From Acidobacteriota bacterium (GTDB taxonomy: Bacteria; Acidobacteriota; Thermoanaerobaculia; UBA5066), in contig JADJVE010000003.1 in the NCBI GenBank assembly GCA_016716715.1, forward strand, positions 248,001 to 312,000: a stretch of 64,000 nt of DNA, read 5' to 3'. The notes beneath the pieces are model-generated. The model ran no database searches, was not told the origin of the DNA, and saw nothing but the letters and a program-made list of their open reading frames with translations. The number at the start of each line of letters is the position of its first letter. Positions within the stretch are counted from its first letter, which is position 1. The position numbers were made by a program, and so were the translations under genes. Positions 42,096 to 50,828 of the stretch are shown piece after piece.

Positions 42096-43376
42096 ATGCG
42101 ACGTTTCGCTTCGTCCCTCCTCCTCGCGACGGGGATCGTGTTCCTGTCGAGTCCCGCGGCGAGCCAGCCGCTCTCGGAAAACTTCGATTCGGTCGCCGGC
42201 CTCGCTGCGGCCGGATGGGTCATGACGAACAACAGCAACCCCGCGGGGACGACGGCCTGGTTCCAGGGGAACACGGCCGTCTTCTCGTCTCAGGCCGGCG
42301 CCGCCGGCAGCTACATCGCGGCGAACCTCAACGGGACCACGTTCGGGGGGAACGTCAGCAACTGGCTCATCACGCCGGCGCTCACGAGCCTTCAGGATGG
42401 TGTCGTCCTCACCTTCTACACCCGGACCGAAGCGTCCGCCCCCGCCACCGACCGGCTGGAGGTTCGCCTGAGCACGAACGGCTCGAGCACGAACGTCGGC
42501 GCCACGGACGCGAGTGTCGGGGATTTCACGACCCTTCTCCTCACCGTCAACCCCACGCTGACTCCGGGCGGGTACCCGACGGCGTGGACTCTCTTCACGG
42601 CCACCCTTTCGGGAATCGGCGCGGGACCGGTCACGGGCCGCATCGCGTTCCGGCACGTGGTCCCGAACAGCGCGGCGAACGCCGACGTCGTCGGAATCGA
42701 CTCGGTGATCCTCGGGGCCGGGTGTCCGCCGCCGCCGCCCTCCCTCGTGGTGACGACTCCCTCGGAGGTCGGGACGGGCTCGCCGAATCGCGTCGCGAGC
42801 ATCGCGCCGATCGGCGGGGCGACCTACGTCTGGGGAATCACGAACGGGACGATCACGGGCGGCCAGGGGACGCCCCAGGTCACCTTCACGGCGGGAGCGG
42901 CCGGGACGCCGCTGACGCTCACCGTGAGCGTCACGGTCGGCGGATGTCCGGGGGGCGGCGGTTTTGCGAACGTGACGGTCCTGCCGCTCGGGTCGGCGGT
43001 TCCTTTCTACGCGGTGACGCCCTGCCGGGTGATCGACACGCGCGGCGCGGCAGGTCCGTCCGGCGGACCCGCGCTTGCGACAGGCGGCGCGGACCGGGCG
43101 TTCGTGCTCGCCGGCGCATGCGGCATTCCGCCGGGCGCGTCCGCCGTGTCCGCGAACGTCACGGTGACGGCTCCGGGCGCGCCGGGCAATCTCGTGATCT
43201 ATCGGGGCGACGGAGTCCTGCCGGGGACGAGCACGATCAACTTCTCTCCCGGGCAGACGCGCGCGAACAACGCCGTGCTGCAGCTCGCGCTCGACGGCAC
43301 GGGGAGCGTGAAGGTGCGCAACGGGTCGGCCGGGAGCGTGCATCTCGTCGTCGACGTGAACGGCTACTTCCAGTAA
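42096..43376 (+). CDS. secreted cleaved-adhesin-like protein with shared C-terminal module
   Basis: A protein of 426 residues with signal peptide (1-23) and a strong GGAAGGAGG site. Residues 25-205 show a jelly-roll pattern typical of the 'choice-of-anchor J' / cleaved adhesin group (LSENFDSVAGLAAAGWVMTN, WLITPALTSLQDGVVLTFYT). From about residue 215 a module of 211 residues follows: an Ig-like part (GGATYVWGITNGTITGG) and a terminal domain starting at VTPCRVIDTR and ending DVNGYFQ. The same module ends the next two proteins. Surface or extracellular role likely. Confidence 0.75.
   Translation: MRRFASSLLLATGIVFLSSPAASQPLSENFDSVAGLAAAGWVMTNNSNPAGTTAWFQGNTAVFSSQAGAAGSYIAANLNGTTFGGNVSNWLITPALTSLQDGVVLTFYTRTEASAPATDRLEVRLSTNGSSTNVGATDASVGDFTTLLLTVNPTLTPGGYPTAWTLFTATLSGIGAGPVTGRIAFRHVVPNSAANADVVGIDSVILGAGCPPPPPSLVVTTPSEVGTGSPNRVASIAPIGGATYVWGITNGTITGGQGTPQVTFTAGAAGTPLTLTVSVTVGGCPGGGGFANVTVLPLGSAVPFYAVTPCRVIDTRGAAGPSGGPALATGGADRAFVLAGACGIPPGASAVSANVTVTAPGAPGNLVIYRGDGVLPGTSTINFSPGQTRANNAVLQLALDGTGSVKVRNGSAGSVHLVVDVNGYFQ
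42740..43376 (+). repeat. shared C-terminal module, copy 1
   Basis: The first of three homologous coding blocks of about 635 bases (others at 46384-47019 and 50155-50786). All encode an Ig-like part plus the VTPCR...DVNGYFQ domain. This copy is the most divergent at its 3' end, ending TAA rather than TAG followed by CTGCGAC. Confidence 0.8.
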
Positions 43377-43393
43377 GAGACGATCGGAAAGCT

Positions 43394-43421
43394 TTGACTC
43401 CTGGGCGGGGCGCGATAGGCT
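43394..43421 (+). promoter_or_regulatory. promoter of the 43465 gene
   Basis: TTGACT (43394-43399), 16 bases, TAGGCT (43416-43421). The leader is about 37 bases and contains GGAGG before the ATG at 43465. Confidence 0.55.
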
Positions 43422-43464
43422 TCGTCCAGTCAAATCGTTCAAGTCAAGCGAGTCTGGAGGCTCT

Positions 43465-46400
43465 ATGGCCCGCACCTGTCGGCCCGTTGCGTTCGTTGTC
43501 CTTGCTGGCTCGCTGCTGTTCCCGGCGGCCGCCGCAACGGCCCAGACGACTGACCCCGTCGTGGGCAGGCCTGTCGCACCCGTGCTGTCCCCTCCGCTCC
43601 GTGAGATTCCCCCGATTCAGGTGACCCGGGATCCGGGCAAGCCCAGGGACCGCAAGTGGCTTCCGTACAAGGGCGCCCTCCCGGGCGCCGCTCCGGCCCG
43701 GCAGGCGGACGGAGCGCTCCAGTCGGCTCCGGGGGTGAACGCGCCGAACGCAACAGGCACCAACTTCGATGGCCTGGCCGCGAACGGCTCCGCGCCGCCC
43801 GATTCCAGCGGCAGGGTCGGCCCGAATCATTTCGTCGAGTGGATCAACACCGTCTTCGCCATTTATGACAAGGCCGGCACGATTCTCTACGGCCCGGCCT
43901 CGGGCAACACTCTCTTCACGAGCCTCGGCGGAGCCTGCTCGGCCTTCAACGACGGCGACCCCGTCGTCCAGTACGACGGGCTGGCCGACCGGTGGGTCCT
44001 CACGCAGTTCGTCGTCGGGGCTCCGGCTCCGGCCTTCTCCCACCAGTGCGTCGCCGTGTCGAAGACAGGCGATCCGCTCGGGGCTTACTACCTCTACGAC
44101 TTCCCGACCGACGCGACGAACTTCGTGGACTACCCGAAGTGGACGACGTGGACCGATGCCTACTACATGACGGCCCACCTCTTCAACGCGGCGGGCACGG
44201 CGTTCCTCGGCGCGCCGCTCTACGCCTTCGACCGCGGGAGCATGCTGGCCGGGCTTCCGGCCGCCTTTCAGTCCGTGAATCTCGACCCGACGGGGAACGT
44301 TTTCGGCCACCTCGTGGCCGATCTCGACGGCCTCACGCCGCCACCGCCCGGCTCTCCGGCTTACGTCTTCGCTCCCGCCTCGCCGGAATGGGACGGAACG
44401 GCCACGCCGGGTCTCCACTTCTGGACCGCGGCTTCCACGTGGGGCGGCACGCCGACCCTGACCGTTACCCCGAAAGCCGACGTCGCCACGGCTGCGTACA
44501 ACACCAACCTCTGCGGGTTCAGCCGCGACTGCATTCCACAGTCGGGAACGACGCAGAAGCTCGATTCTCTGACCGGCCAGCTCATGTTCCGGGCCGCCTA
44601 CCGCAAGGTCGGCGCCACCGAGTCGGTCCTCGTGTCGCACACCGTCAATGCGCTCGTCCCGCCCGCGAACCAGGCCGCATTCCGGTGGTACGAGATCCGG
44701 ACCCCGGCGACGACCCCGACGATCTTCCAGCAGGGGACGTACGCGCCCACGACGGCGAATCGCTGGGTCTCGAGCATCGCCATGGACGAGGTCGGAAACA
44801 TCGCGGCCGGCTACAGCATCTCCGACGCCACGATGTTTCCCTCGATCAACATCACGGGCCGTCAGACCTTCGACCCCCTGGGCACCCTCGGCGGCGAGAT
44901 CGCCATGTTCACCGGCCTCGGAGCGCAAACCGGCGGCCTGAACCGCTGGGGCGACTACACGCAGATGTCCGTCGATCCCCGCGACGGCTGTTCTTTCTGG
45001 TACATCAACCAGTACCAGCCGGCGTCCGGATCATTCAACTGGAAGACGCGGATCGGGTCGTTCCGTTTTCCGAACTGCGTGGCGCCCGTGCGCGGGACGA
45101 TCACCGGGCTCGTGAAGGACGCGGTGGGGAACCCGATCGCGAACGCCGTGGTTCAGGTCGACGCGGGGTTCTCGGGGGCCACGGACGCGACCGGCCGCTA
45201 CACGATCGTCCTTCCGCCCGGCCCCTATACCGCGACGGCAACCGATCCGGCCGCCGGCTGCACGCCGTCGGCCTCGCAGGCGGCCACGGTCACGAACGGC
45301 GCGACGACCACCCGGAACTTCACCCTGACGGGGGCCGCGAGCCTTGTTGTCAAGAGCACGGCCATCGACGACAGCTCCGGGAACGGCAACGGCGTCATCA
45401 ACCGGAACGAGTGCTTCAAGCTCGATGTGGATCTCACGAACGTCGGGTGCTTGGGAGCGAGCGGGGTTTCCGCCGCCATCACGACGTCGACGCCGGGCGT
45501 CGAGATCCTCGTCGGCTCGTCCTCCTACCCGAACATCGCCCGCGCCACCGAGGCGTTCGGCACGACCCCGTTCTCCCTGGCCACGACGGCGGCCTTCGTC
45601 TGCGGAACGGACATCGCGGTGACGTTGACCGTGACGTCGTCCGCCGGCATGCAGGTTTCGGCCCTGACCTTACCGACCTGCAGGCCGACCGTGGTCGTGA
45701 CCAGGAGCGTGACCACCGCCAGCCCCACCGAGGCGGGCCGGACCACCCGGAACGGAGTTCCTGCGACCTGCGCCGGCAAGGCCTGCCCGGGTCTCACGGA
45801 CGGCGCCAACCCTCACTACTACGACGCGTACTCGGTCTCCAACCCGAGTTCGACGGCCCGCTGCGTCACCGTGACGGCGAGCACGTCCTGTTCCGGCACC
45901 AGCATGGTTCATCCGGTGGCGTACGCAACGTCCTTCAACCCCGCGAACCTCTGCACGAACTTCCTCGGAGACTACGGATCCAGTCCGAATCCGGGATCGG
46001 TGACATTCAGCGTCACCCTGCCGGCCGGCCAGCCGCTCGTCCTCGTTTCGCAGGCTGTTTCCGCCACCACTGCAGGCTTCGTCAACTGCGCCGGGATCAC
46101 GTACAACGTCACGGGGTTCCTCGACGATTCCGACGGCGGGCGGCCCGTCGCGGCGGCTTCGGGCGGCGGCACGATCTGCCTCGGAAACTCCGTCGGCCTG
46201 ACGGGCTCCGGCGGCACGTCCTGCGTCTGGACGCCGGCGACCGGCCTCAGCAATCCGAACACCTGCACGCCGACGGCGTCCCCGACCGTCACGACCGCCT
46301 ACTCGGTCGTGGTCTCGAACGCGAACGGCTGCGCCAGCGCCCCGAGCTCGCCGGTCACGGTCACGATCGGCGCTCCCCCGGCCGCTCCGGTCATCACGGC

Positions 46401-47019
46401 TCCCGCGACGGTCGGAGCGGGTTCGCCGAACCGGGTCGCGAGCGTGCCGGCGGTCGGCGGCGCCACCTACGCCTGGTCGATCACCAACGGGACGATCACG
46501 TCGGGCCAGGGGACGGACCAGATCACCTTCACGGCGGGAACGCCGGGGACGCTCACCCTCGGTGTGATCGTGACCGTCGGAACGTGTGCGTCCAGCCCCG
46601 GAAGCGCAAACGTCACGGTCGCTTCTGCCGGCTCCGCGCTTCAGTTCTACGGCGTGACGCCCTGCCGGATCGTGGACACGAGGAACGCAAACGGCCCGCT
46701 CGGCGGACCCGCGCTCGCCGCCTCCGGCAGTCCGGACCGTCTGTTCACCCTGACGGGAACGTGCGGGATTCCGTCGGGAGCCGCGGCCGTCTCGGCGAAC
46801 CTGGCCGTCGTGAGCCCGTCCGCCGGAGGATCTCTCGCGATCTATCGCGGGGACGGGGCCGCCACGGGGACGTCTTCGATCAGCTTCAACGCGGGGAAGA
46901 CCCGCGCCGACAACGCCATCCTGCAACTCGCGCTCGATGGCTCCGGCACCGTGAAGGTGAACAACTCGGCGGCCGGAACGGTCAATTTCATCCTGGACGT
47001 GAACGGCTACTTCCAGTAG
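43465..47019 (+). CDS. large secreted protein, Ig-like repeats and shared C-terminal module
   Basis: A protein of 1184 residues with signal peptide (1-27). Residues 90-530 form a large beta-rich domain with repeated Trp/Asn-Gly turns (e.g. GPNHFVEWINTVFAIYD, WGDYTQMSVDPRDGCSFWY) that I do not recognise as an enzyme. A carboxypeptidase-regulatory-like domain follows (about 545-620: GLVKDAVGNPIANAVVQVD), then further Ig-like domains (620-970), and the shared 211-residue module (973-1184). A perfect 9-bp terminator lies after the stop. Extracellular; function unknown. Confidence 0.75.
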   Translation: MARTCRPVAFVVLAGSLLFPAAAATAQTTDPVVGRPVAPVLSPPLREIPPIQVTRDPGKPRDRKWLPYKGALPGAAPARQADGALQSAPGVNAPNATGTNFDGLAANGSAPPDSSGRVGPNHFVEWINTVFAIYDKAGTILYGPASGNTLFTSLGGACSAFNDGDPVVQYDGLADRWVLTQFVVGAPAPAFSHQCVAVSKTGDPLGAYYLYDFPTDATNFVDYPKWTTWTDAYYMTAHLFNAAGTAFLGAPLYAFDRGSMLAGLPAAFQSVNLDPTGNVFGHLVADLDGLTPPPPGSPAYVFAPASPEWDGTATPGLHFWTAASTWGGTPTLTVTPKADVATAAYNTNLCGFSRDCIPQSGTTQKLDSLTGQLMFRAAYRKVGATESVLVSHTVNALVPPANQAAFRWYEIRTPATTPTIFQQGTYAPTTANRWVSSIAMDEVGNIAAGYSISDATMFPSINITGRQTFDPLGTLGGEIAMFTGLGAQTGGLNRWGDYTQMSVDPRDGCSFWYINQYQPASGSFNWKTRIGSFRFPNCVAPVRGTITGLVKDAVGNPIANAVVQVDAGFSGATDATGRYTIVLPPGPYTATATDPAAGCTPSASQAATVTNGATTTRNFTLTGAASLVVKSTAIDDSSGNGNGVINRNECFKLDVDLTNVGCLGASGVSAAITTSTPGVEILVGSSSYPNIARATEAFGTTPFSLATTAAFVCGTDIAVTLTVTSSAGMQVSALTLPTCRPTVVVTRSVTTASPTEAGRTTRNGVPATCAGKACPGLTDGANPHYYDAYSVSNPSSTARCVTVTASTSCSGTSMVHPVAYATSFNPANLCTNFLGDYGSSPNPGSVTFSVTLPAGQPLVLVSQAVSATTAGFVNCAGITYNVTGFLDDSDGGRPVAAASGGGTICLGNSVGLTGSGGTSCVWTPATGLSNPNTCTPTASPTVTTAYSVVVSNANGCASAPSSPVTVTIGAPPAAPVITAPATVGAGSPNRVASVPAVGGATYAWSITNGTITSGQGTDQITFTAGTPGTLTLGVIVTVGTCASSPGSANVTVASAGSALQFYGVTPCRIVDTRNANGPLGGPALAASGSPDRLFTLTGTCGIPSGAAAVSANLAVVSPSAGGSLAIYRGDGAATGTSSISFNAGKTRADNAILQLALDGSGTVKVNNSAAGTVNFILDVNGYFQ
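46384..47019 (+). repeat. shared C-terminal module, copy 2
   Basis: Second copy of the module. The last 28 bases including the stop and the CTGCGAC beyond it are identical to copy 3 (50155-50786), so the similarity crosses the stop codon, which suggests recent duplication or conversion. Confidence 0.8.
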
Positions 47020-47042
47020 CTGCGACGCGTTCTCGGAACATT

Positions 47043-47076
47043 GGGCCGCGGTACTCGCCGCGGCCCTTTCTCTTTC
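47043..47076 (+). terminator. intrinsic terminator after the 43465 gene
   Basis: A perfect 9-bp stem GGGCCGCGG / CCGCGGCCC (47043-47051 and 47058-47066) with a 6-base loop is followed by a pyrimidine run rich in T. It separates the 43465 gene from the nuclease gene. Confidence 0.8.
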
Positions 47077-47129
47077 TGGAGTAGGCTCGGAATCCGGGCT
47101 CGGCGCGATGCCGGCCGAGGAGTAGACGC

Positions 47130-50100
47130 ATGTTCGTGCGCTCCAGAGTCCTCCGTCTCCTTGTTCTTCTTCTGTCCTTCCTGCCGGCCGCGCGGATCGC
47201 CGCCGTCTCGAACACCATCGTCATCAGCCAGGTGTATGGCGGCGGCGGGAACTCCGGCGCCACGTACAAGAACGACTTCGTCGAGCTCTTCAACCGCGGG
47301 ACGACGACGGTCAGCCTGAACGGCTGGTCCGTCCAATACGGCTCGGCGACGGGAACGACGTGGCAGGTAACGAACCTCACGAACGTCTCCCTCGCGCCCG
47401 GGCAGTACTACCTCGTTCAGGAGGCGCAGGGCGCCGGCGGCAGCGTGAACCTGCCCACGCCGGATGCGACCGGCACGATCGCGATGGGCGCGACCGCCGG
47501 GAAGATCGCCCTCGTCAGCGCGACCACGGCGCTCTCGGGCGCCTGCCCGACGGGGGGGGCGATCGTCGACTTCGTCGGGTTCGGGACGACGGCAAACTGC
47601 TCCGAGACGGCTCCGGCGCCCGCGCCATCGAACACGACCGCCGATCTTCGCGGATCGGGCGGCTGCACGGAAACCGACGCCAACAGCACGGACTTTGCGT
47701 CCGGCGCTCCGAACCCCCGCAACACGGCGACGACGCTCGCGCCCTGCTCGGGGGGCTCGCTCGCGCTCTCGATCAACGACGTCGCGCTCGCGGAGGGCAA
47801 CTCCGGCACGACAACGTTCACGTTCACCGTGAGCCTCTCCGCGCCCGCGCCGGCGGGCGGCGTGACGTTCAACATCGCGACGCAGGACAGCACGGCGACC
47901 GTCGTCGACAGCGACTACGTGACGCGTTCGCTGATCGGTCAGAGCATCTCCGCGGGGAACTCGACGTACACGTTCGACGTCACGGTGAACGGCGACGCGA
48001 CCGTCGAGCCGAACGAGACGTTCTTCGTGAACGTCACGAGCGTCGTCGGGACGGGCGTGACCGTCGCGGACGGCCAGGGCGTCGGGACGATCACGAACGA
48101 CGACGTCGTCCTGACGCCGATCTACACGATCCAGGGCAGCGGTGCGACCTCGCCCCTCGTGAGCACCGCCGTCTCGACGTCGGGCATCGTGATCGGCGTG
48201 AAGTCGAACGGCTTCTTCCTCCAGGACCCGCTCGGCGACGGGAACCCGAACACGTCGGACGGAATCTTCGTGTTCACGTCGTCCGCGCCGCCGGCGGCGG
48301 CCGCCGTGGGCAATTCCGTTCTCGTGACGGGGACGGTCCAGGAGTTCATCCCGTCCGCGGACGCGAACAGCCCGCCCATGACGGAGCTGGCGCTCTCGCC
48401 GACCGTGTCGCTCCTGTCGACGGGCAATCCGCTCCCGGCCCCCTTCGTCCTGACGGCGGCCGACACGAGTCCGCTCGGGGCGATCGACCAGCTCGAGAGG
48501 TTCGAGGGCATGCGCGTCTCCGTGGCCTCGATGACGGTCGTGGCCCCCACGTCGGGAACCGTCAGCGAGGCGAGCGCGACGGCGACGTCGAACGGCGTCT
48601 TCTACGGCGTCATCACCGGCATCGCACGGCCCTTCCGCGAGGCGGGCGTCGAGGTCCCGGACCCGCTGCCCTCCGGGGCGCCCTGCTGCGTCCCGCGCTT
48701 CGACGCGAATCCGGAGCGGCTGCGGGTGGACGGAGACGGCCTCGTGGGCGGCACGGCGCTCGAGGTCACTTCCGGCGCCGTCGTCACGAACCTCGTCGGA
48801 CCCCTCGACTACGGATTCCGCACGTACACGATCCTGCCGGACCCGGGCTCGTCGCCGGGGGTCAGCGGGAACGTGACGTTCACGCCCGTTCCGCTCCCCG
48901 CCAGCGACGAGTTCACGGTGACCTCGTTCAACATGCAGCGGTTCTTCGACACCGCCGACGAGCCGGGCGTCAGCGACGTCGTCCTCACGGGGACGGCGTT
49001 CAACAACCGCCTGAACAAGGCGTCGCTCGCGATCCGCAGCGTGCTGCGGACGCCCGACATCATCGGCGTGGAAGAGATGGAGAACCTTACGACGCTCCAG
49101 GCGGTCGCGACGAAGGTCAACGCCGACGCCGTGGCCGCGTCCGAACCCGATCCGTCGTACCAGGCGTTCCTCGTGGAGGGCAACGACGTCGGCGGGATCG
49201 ACGTCGGCTTCCTCGTGAAGTCCTCCCGCGTGAGCGTCGTGGACGTCACGCAGGTCAACAAGGACGAGACGTACACCGACCCGAACACCGGGAACCCGGC
49301 TCTCCTGAACGACCGTCCTTCCCTCGTCCTCCGCGCGACGGTCGCGCCTCCCTCCGGCCCGGCGTTTCCGATCACGGTCATCGTGAATCACCTGCGCTCG
49401 CTCTCGGGCGTCGACGACCCGGCCGACGGCAACCGCGTCCGCACGAAACGCCGCGCGCAGGCCGAGTCCCTCGCGAACCTCATCCAGGCGCGCCAGATCG
49501 CAAATTCCGCCGAGAGGATCATCTCTCTCGGCGACTACAACGCGTTCCAGGTGAACGACGGCTACGTGGACGTCATCGGCACGGTCAAGGGGACCCCAAC
49601 GCCCGCCACGGACGTCGTCCTCGCGAGCGCCGACCTCGTGAACCCGGACCTGACCGATCTCCTCGACCTCCTCCCGGCCGCCGACCGCTACTCGTACAGC
49701 TTCGACGGCAACGCCCAGGTGCTCGACCACGAGCTCGTCAACGCCGCGCTGCTGCCCTTCGTCTCGAGGGTGGCGTACGCGCGAAGCAACGCGGATTTCC
49801 CCGAGAGCTTCCGGAACGACCCGAACCGGCCCGAGCGCATCTCGGACCACGACATGGCCGTCGCGTACGTGCGCTTTCCCGCGCCGGCGACGGCGACCGT
49901 GAGCGGCGACGCGACGATCTGCTTCGGCTCCGCGACGACGATCCAGGCCGCGCTCACGGGCACTCCGCCGTGGAGCGTGACCTGGTCGGACAGCGTCGTG
50001 CAGTCGAACGTCCTGTCGAGCCCGGCGACGCGTGTCGTGAACCCGACGGTGACGACCACGTACACGGTAACGGCGGTCGCGGATGCGAACGGGCCGGGCA

Positions 50101-50786
50101 CCGCCTCGGGGAGCGCGCAAATCGTCGTCAGCCCGCCCCCGCCGCAGGTGCCGCCCGTCATGACCGCGCCGTCCTTCGTGGGCGCGGGCTCGCCGAACCG
50201 CGCCGCGAGCGTCGCGTCGATCACCGGGGCGGCGTACCTCTGGACGATCACGAACGGGACGATCACGGCGGGCCAGGGCACGAACGAGATCACCTTCACG
50301 GCGGGATCGGCCGGAACGCCGCTGACCCTGAACGTGAGCCTCACGCTCGGGCCGTGTCCGTACGGTGGCGCGTCCGCGAACGTGACGGTCCTGCCGGCCG
50401 GGTCCGCCGTTCCGTTCTACACGGTGACGCCCTGCAGGATCGTCGACACGCGCGGCGCGACCGGACCGGCGGGCGGGCCGGCCCTCCCCGCGGGCGGAGC
50501 GGACCGCACGTTCGTTCTCGCGGGCAGCTGCGGGATCCCGTCGGGCGCGGCGGCCGTCTCGGCAAACCTGACGGTCGTGAGCCCGCCCGCCGGAGGAACC
50601 CTCGAGGTGTACCGGGGAGACGGCGCACCCTCGGGAATGGGGTCGATCTCGTTCAACGCGGGCAAGACGCGCGCGAACAACGCGCTGGTGCAGCTCGCGC
50701 TCGACGGGTCGGGGACCGTGAAGGTGAACAACGCGTCGACCGGGCCGGTCCACTTCGTCCTCGACGTGAACGGCTACTTCCAGTAG
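47130..50786 (+). CDS. secreted ExeM-like nuclease with lamin-tail and Calx-beta domains
   Basis: A protein of 1218 residues, ATG with GAGGAG upstream, signal peptide (1-25). A lamin-tail (LTD) domain spans about 28-155 (IVISQVYGGGGNSG, FVELFNRG). A Calx-beta domain spans about 210-325 (TFTVSLSAPAPAGGVTFN, VEPNETFFVNVT). A linker/OB-like part (330-560) follows, then an endonuclease/exonuclease/phosphatase domain (about 590-910) with FNMQRFFD, GVEEMEN, VIVNHLRS, LGDYNAFQ and RISDHDM, the usual metal-binding and catalytic residues. Ig-like parts and the shared module (1008-1218) end it. Layout as in extracellular DNases of the ExeM/NucH type. It probably degrades external DNA for nutrients. Confidence 0.88.
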   Translation: MFVRSRVLRLLVLLLSFLPAARIAAVSNTIVISQVYGGGGNSGATYKNDFVELFNRGTTTVSLNGWSVQYGSATGTTWQVTNLTNVSLAPGQYYLVQEAQGAGGSVNLPTPDATGTIAMGATAGKIALVSATTALSGACPTGGAIVDFVGFGTTANCSETAPAPAPSNTTADLRGSGGCTETDANSTDFASGAPNPRNTATTLAPCSGGSLALSINDVALAEGNSGTTTFTFTVSLSAPAPAGGVTFNIATQDSTATVVDSDYVTRSLIGQSISAGNSTYTFDVTVNGDATVEPNETFFVNVTSVVGTGVTVADGQGVGTITNDDVVLTPIYTIQGSGATSPLVSTAVSTSGIVIGVKSNGFFLQDPLGDGNPNTSDGIFVFTSSAPPAAAAVGNSVLVTGTVQEFIPSADANSPPMTELALSPTVSLLSTGNPLPAPFVLTAADTSPLGAIDQLERFEGMRVSVASMTVVAPTSGTVSEASATATSNGVFYGVITGIARPFREAGVEVPDPLPSGAPCCVPRFDANPERLRVDGDGLVGGTALEVTSGAVVTNLVGPLDYGFRTYTILPDPGSSPGVSGNVTFTPVPLPASDEFTVTSFNMQRFFDTADEPGVSDVVLTGTAFNNRLNKASLAIRSVLRTPDIIGVEEMENLTTLQAVATKVNADAVAASEPDPSYQAFLVEGNDVGGIDVGFLVKSSRVSVVDVTQVNKDETYTDPNTGNPALLNDRPSLVLRATVAPPSGPAFPITVIVNHLRSLSGVDDPADGNRVRTKRRAQAESLANLIQARQIANSAERIISLGDYNAFQVNDGYVDVIGTVKGTPTPATDVVLASADLVNPDLTDLLDLLPAADRYSYSFDGNAQVLDHELVNAALLPFVSRVAYARSNADFPESFRNDPNRPERISDHDMAVAYVRFPAPATATVSGDATICFGSATTIQAALTGTPPWSVTWSDSVVQSNVLSSPATRVVNPTVTTTYTVTAVADANGPGTASGSAQIVVSPPPPQVPPVMTAPSFVGAGSPNRAASVASITGAAYLWTITNGTITAGQGTNEITFTAGSAGTPLTLNVSLTLGPCPYGGASANVTVLPAGSAVPFYTVTPCRIVDTRGATGPAGGPALPAGGADRTFVLAGSCGIPSGAAAVSANLTVVSPPAGGTLEVYRGDGAPSGMGSISFNAGKTRANNALVQLALDGSGTVKVNNASTGPVHFVLDVNGYFQ
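50155..50786 (+). repeat. shared C-terminal module, copy 3
   Basis: Third copy, closest to copy 2. The identity with copy 2 extends over the stop codon (TAGCTGCGAC). Confidence 0.8.
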
Positions 50787-50796
50787 CTGCGACGGA

Positions 50797-50828
50797 CACG
50801 GCCGGAGTCCCGCTAGACTCCGGCCGTG
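50797..50828. repeat. 13-bp perfect inverted repeat over a promoter -10 and start codon
   Basis: The arms 50797-50809 and 50816-50828 are exact reverse complements with a 6-base loop. The right arm ends with the GTG start codon of the kinase at 50826, and the candidate -10 TAGACT (50814-50819) spans the loop and the right arm. There is no U-run after it. It may be an operator, a start-codon-blocking hairpin, or a terminator for the nuclease gene. Confidence 0.7.
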
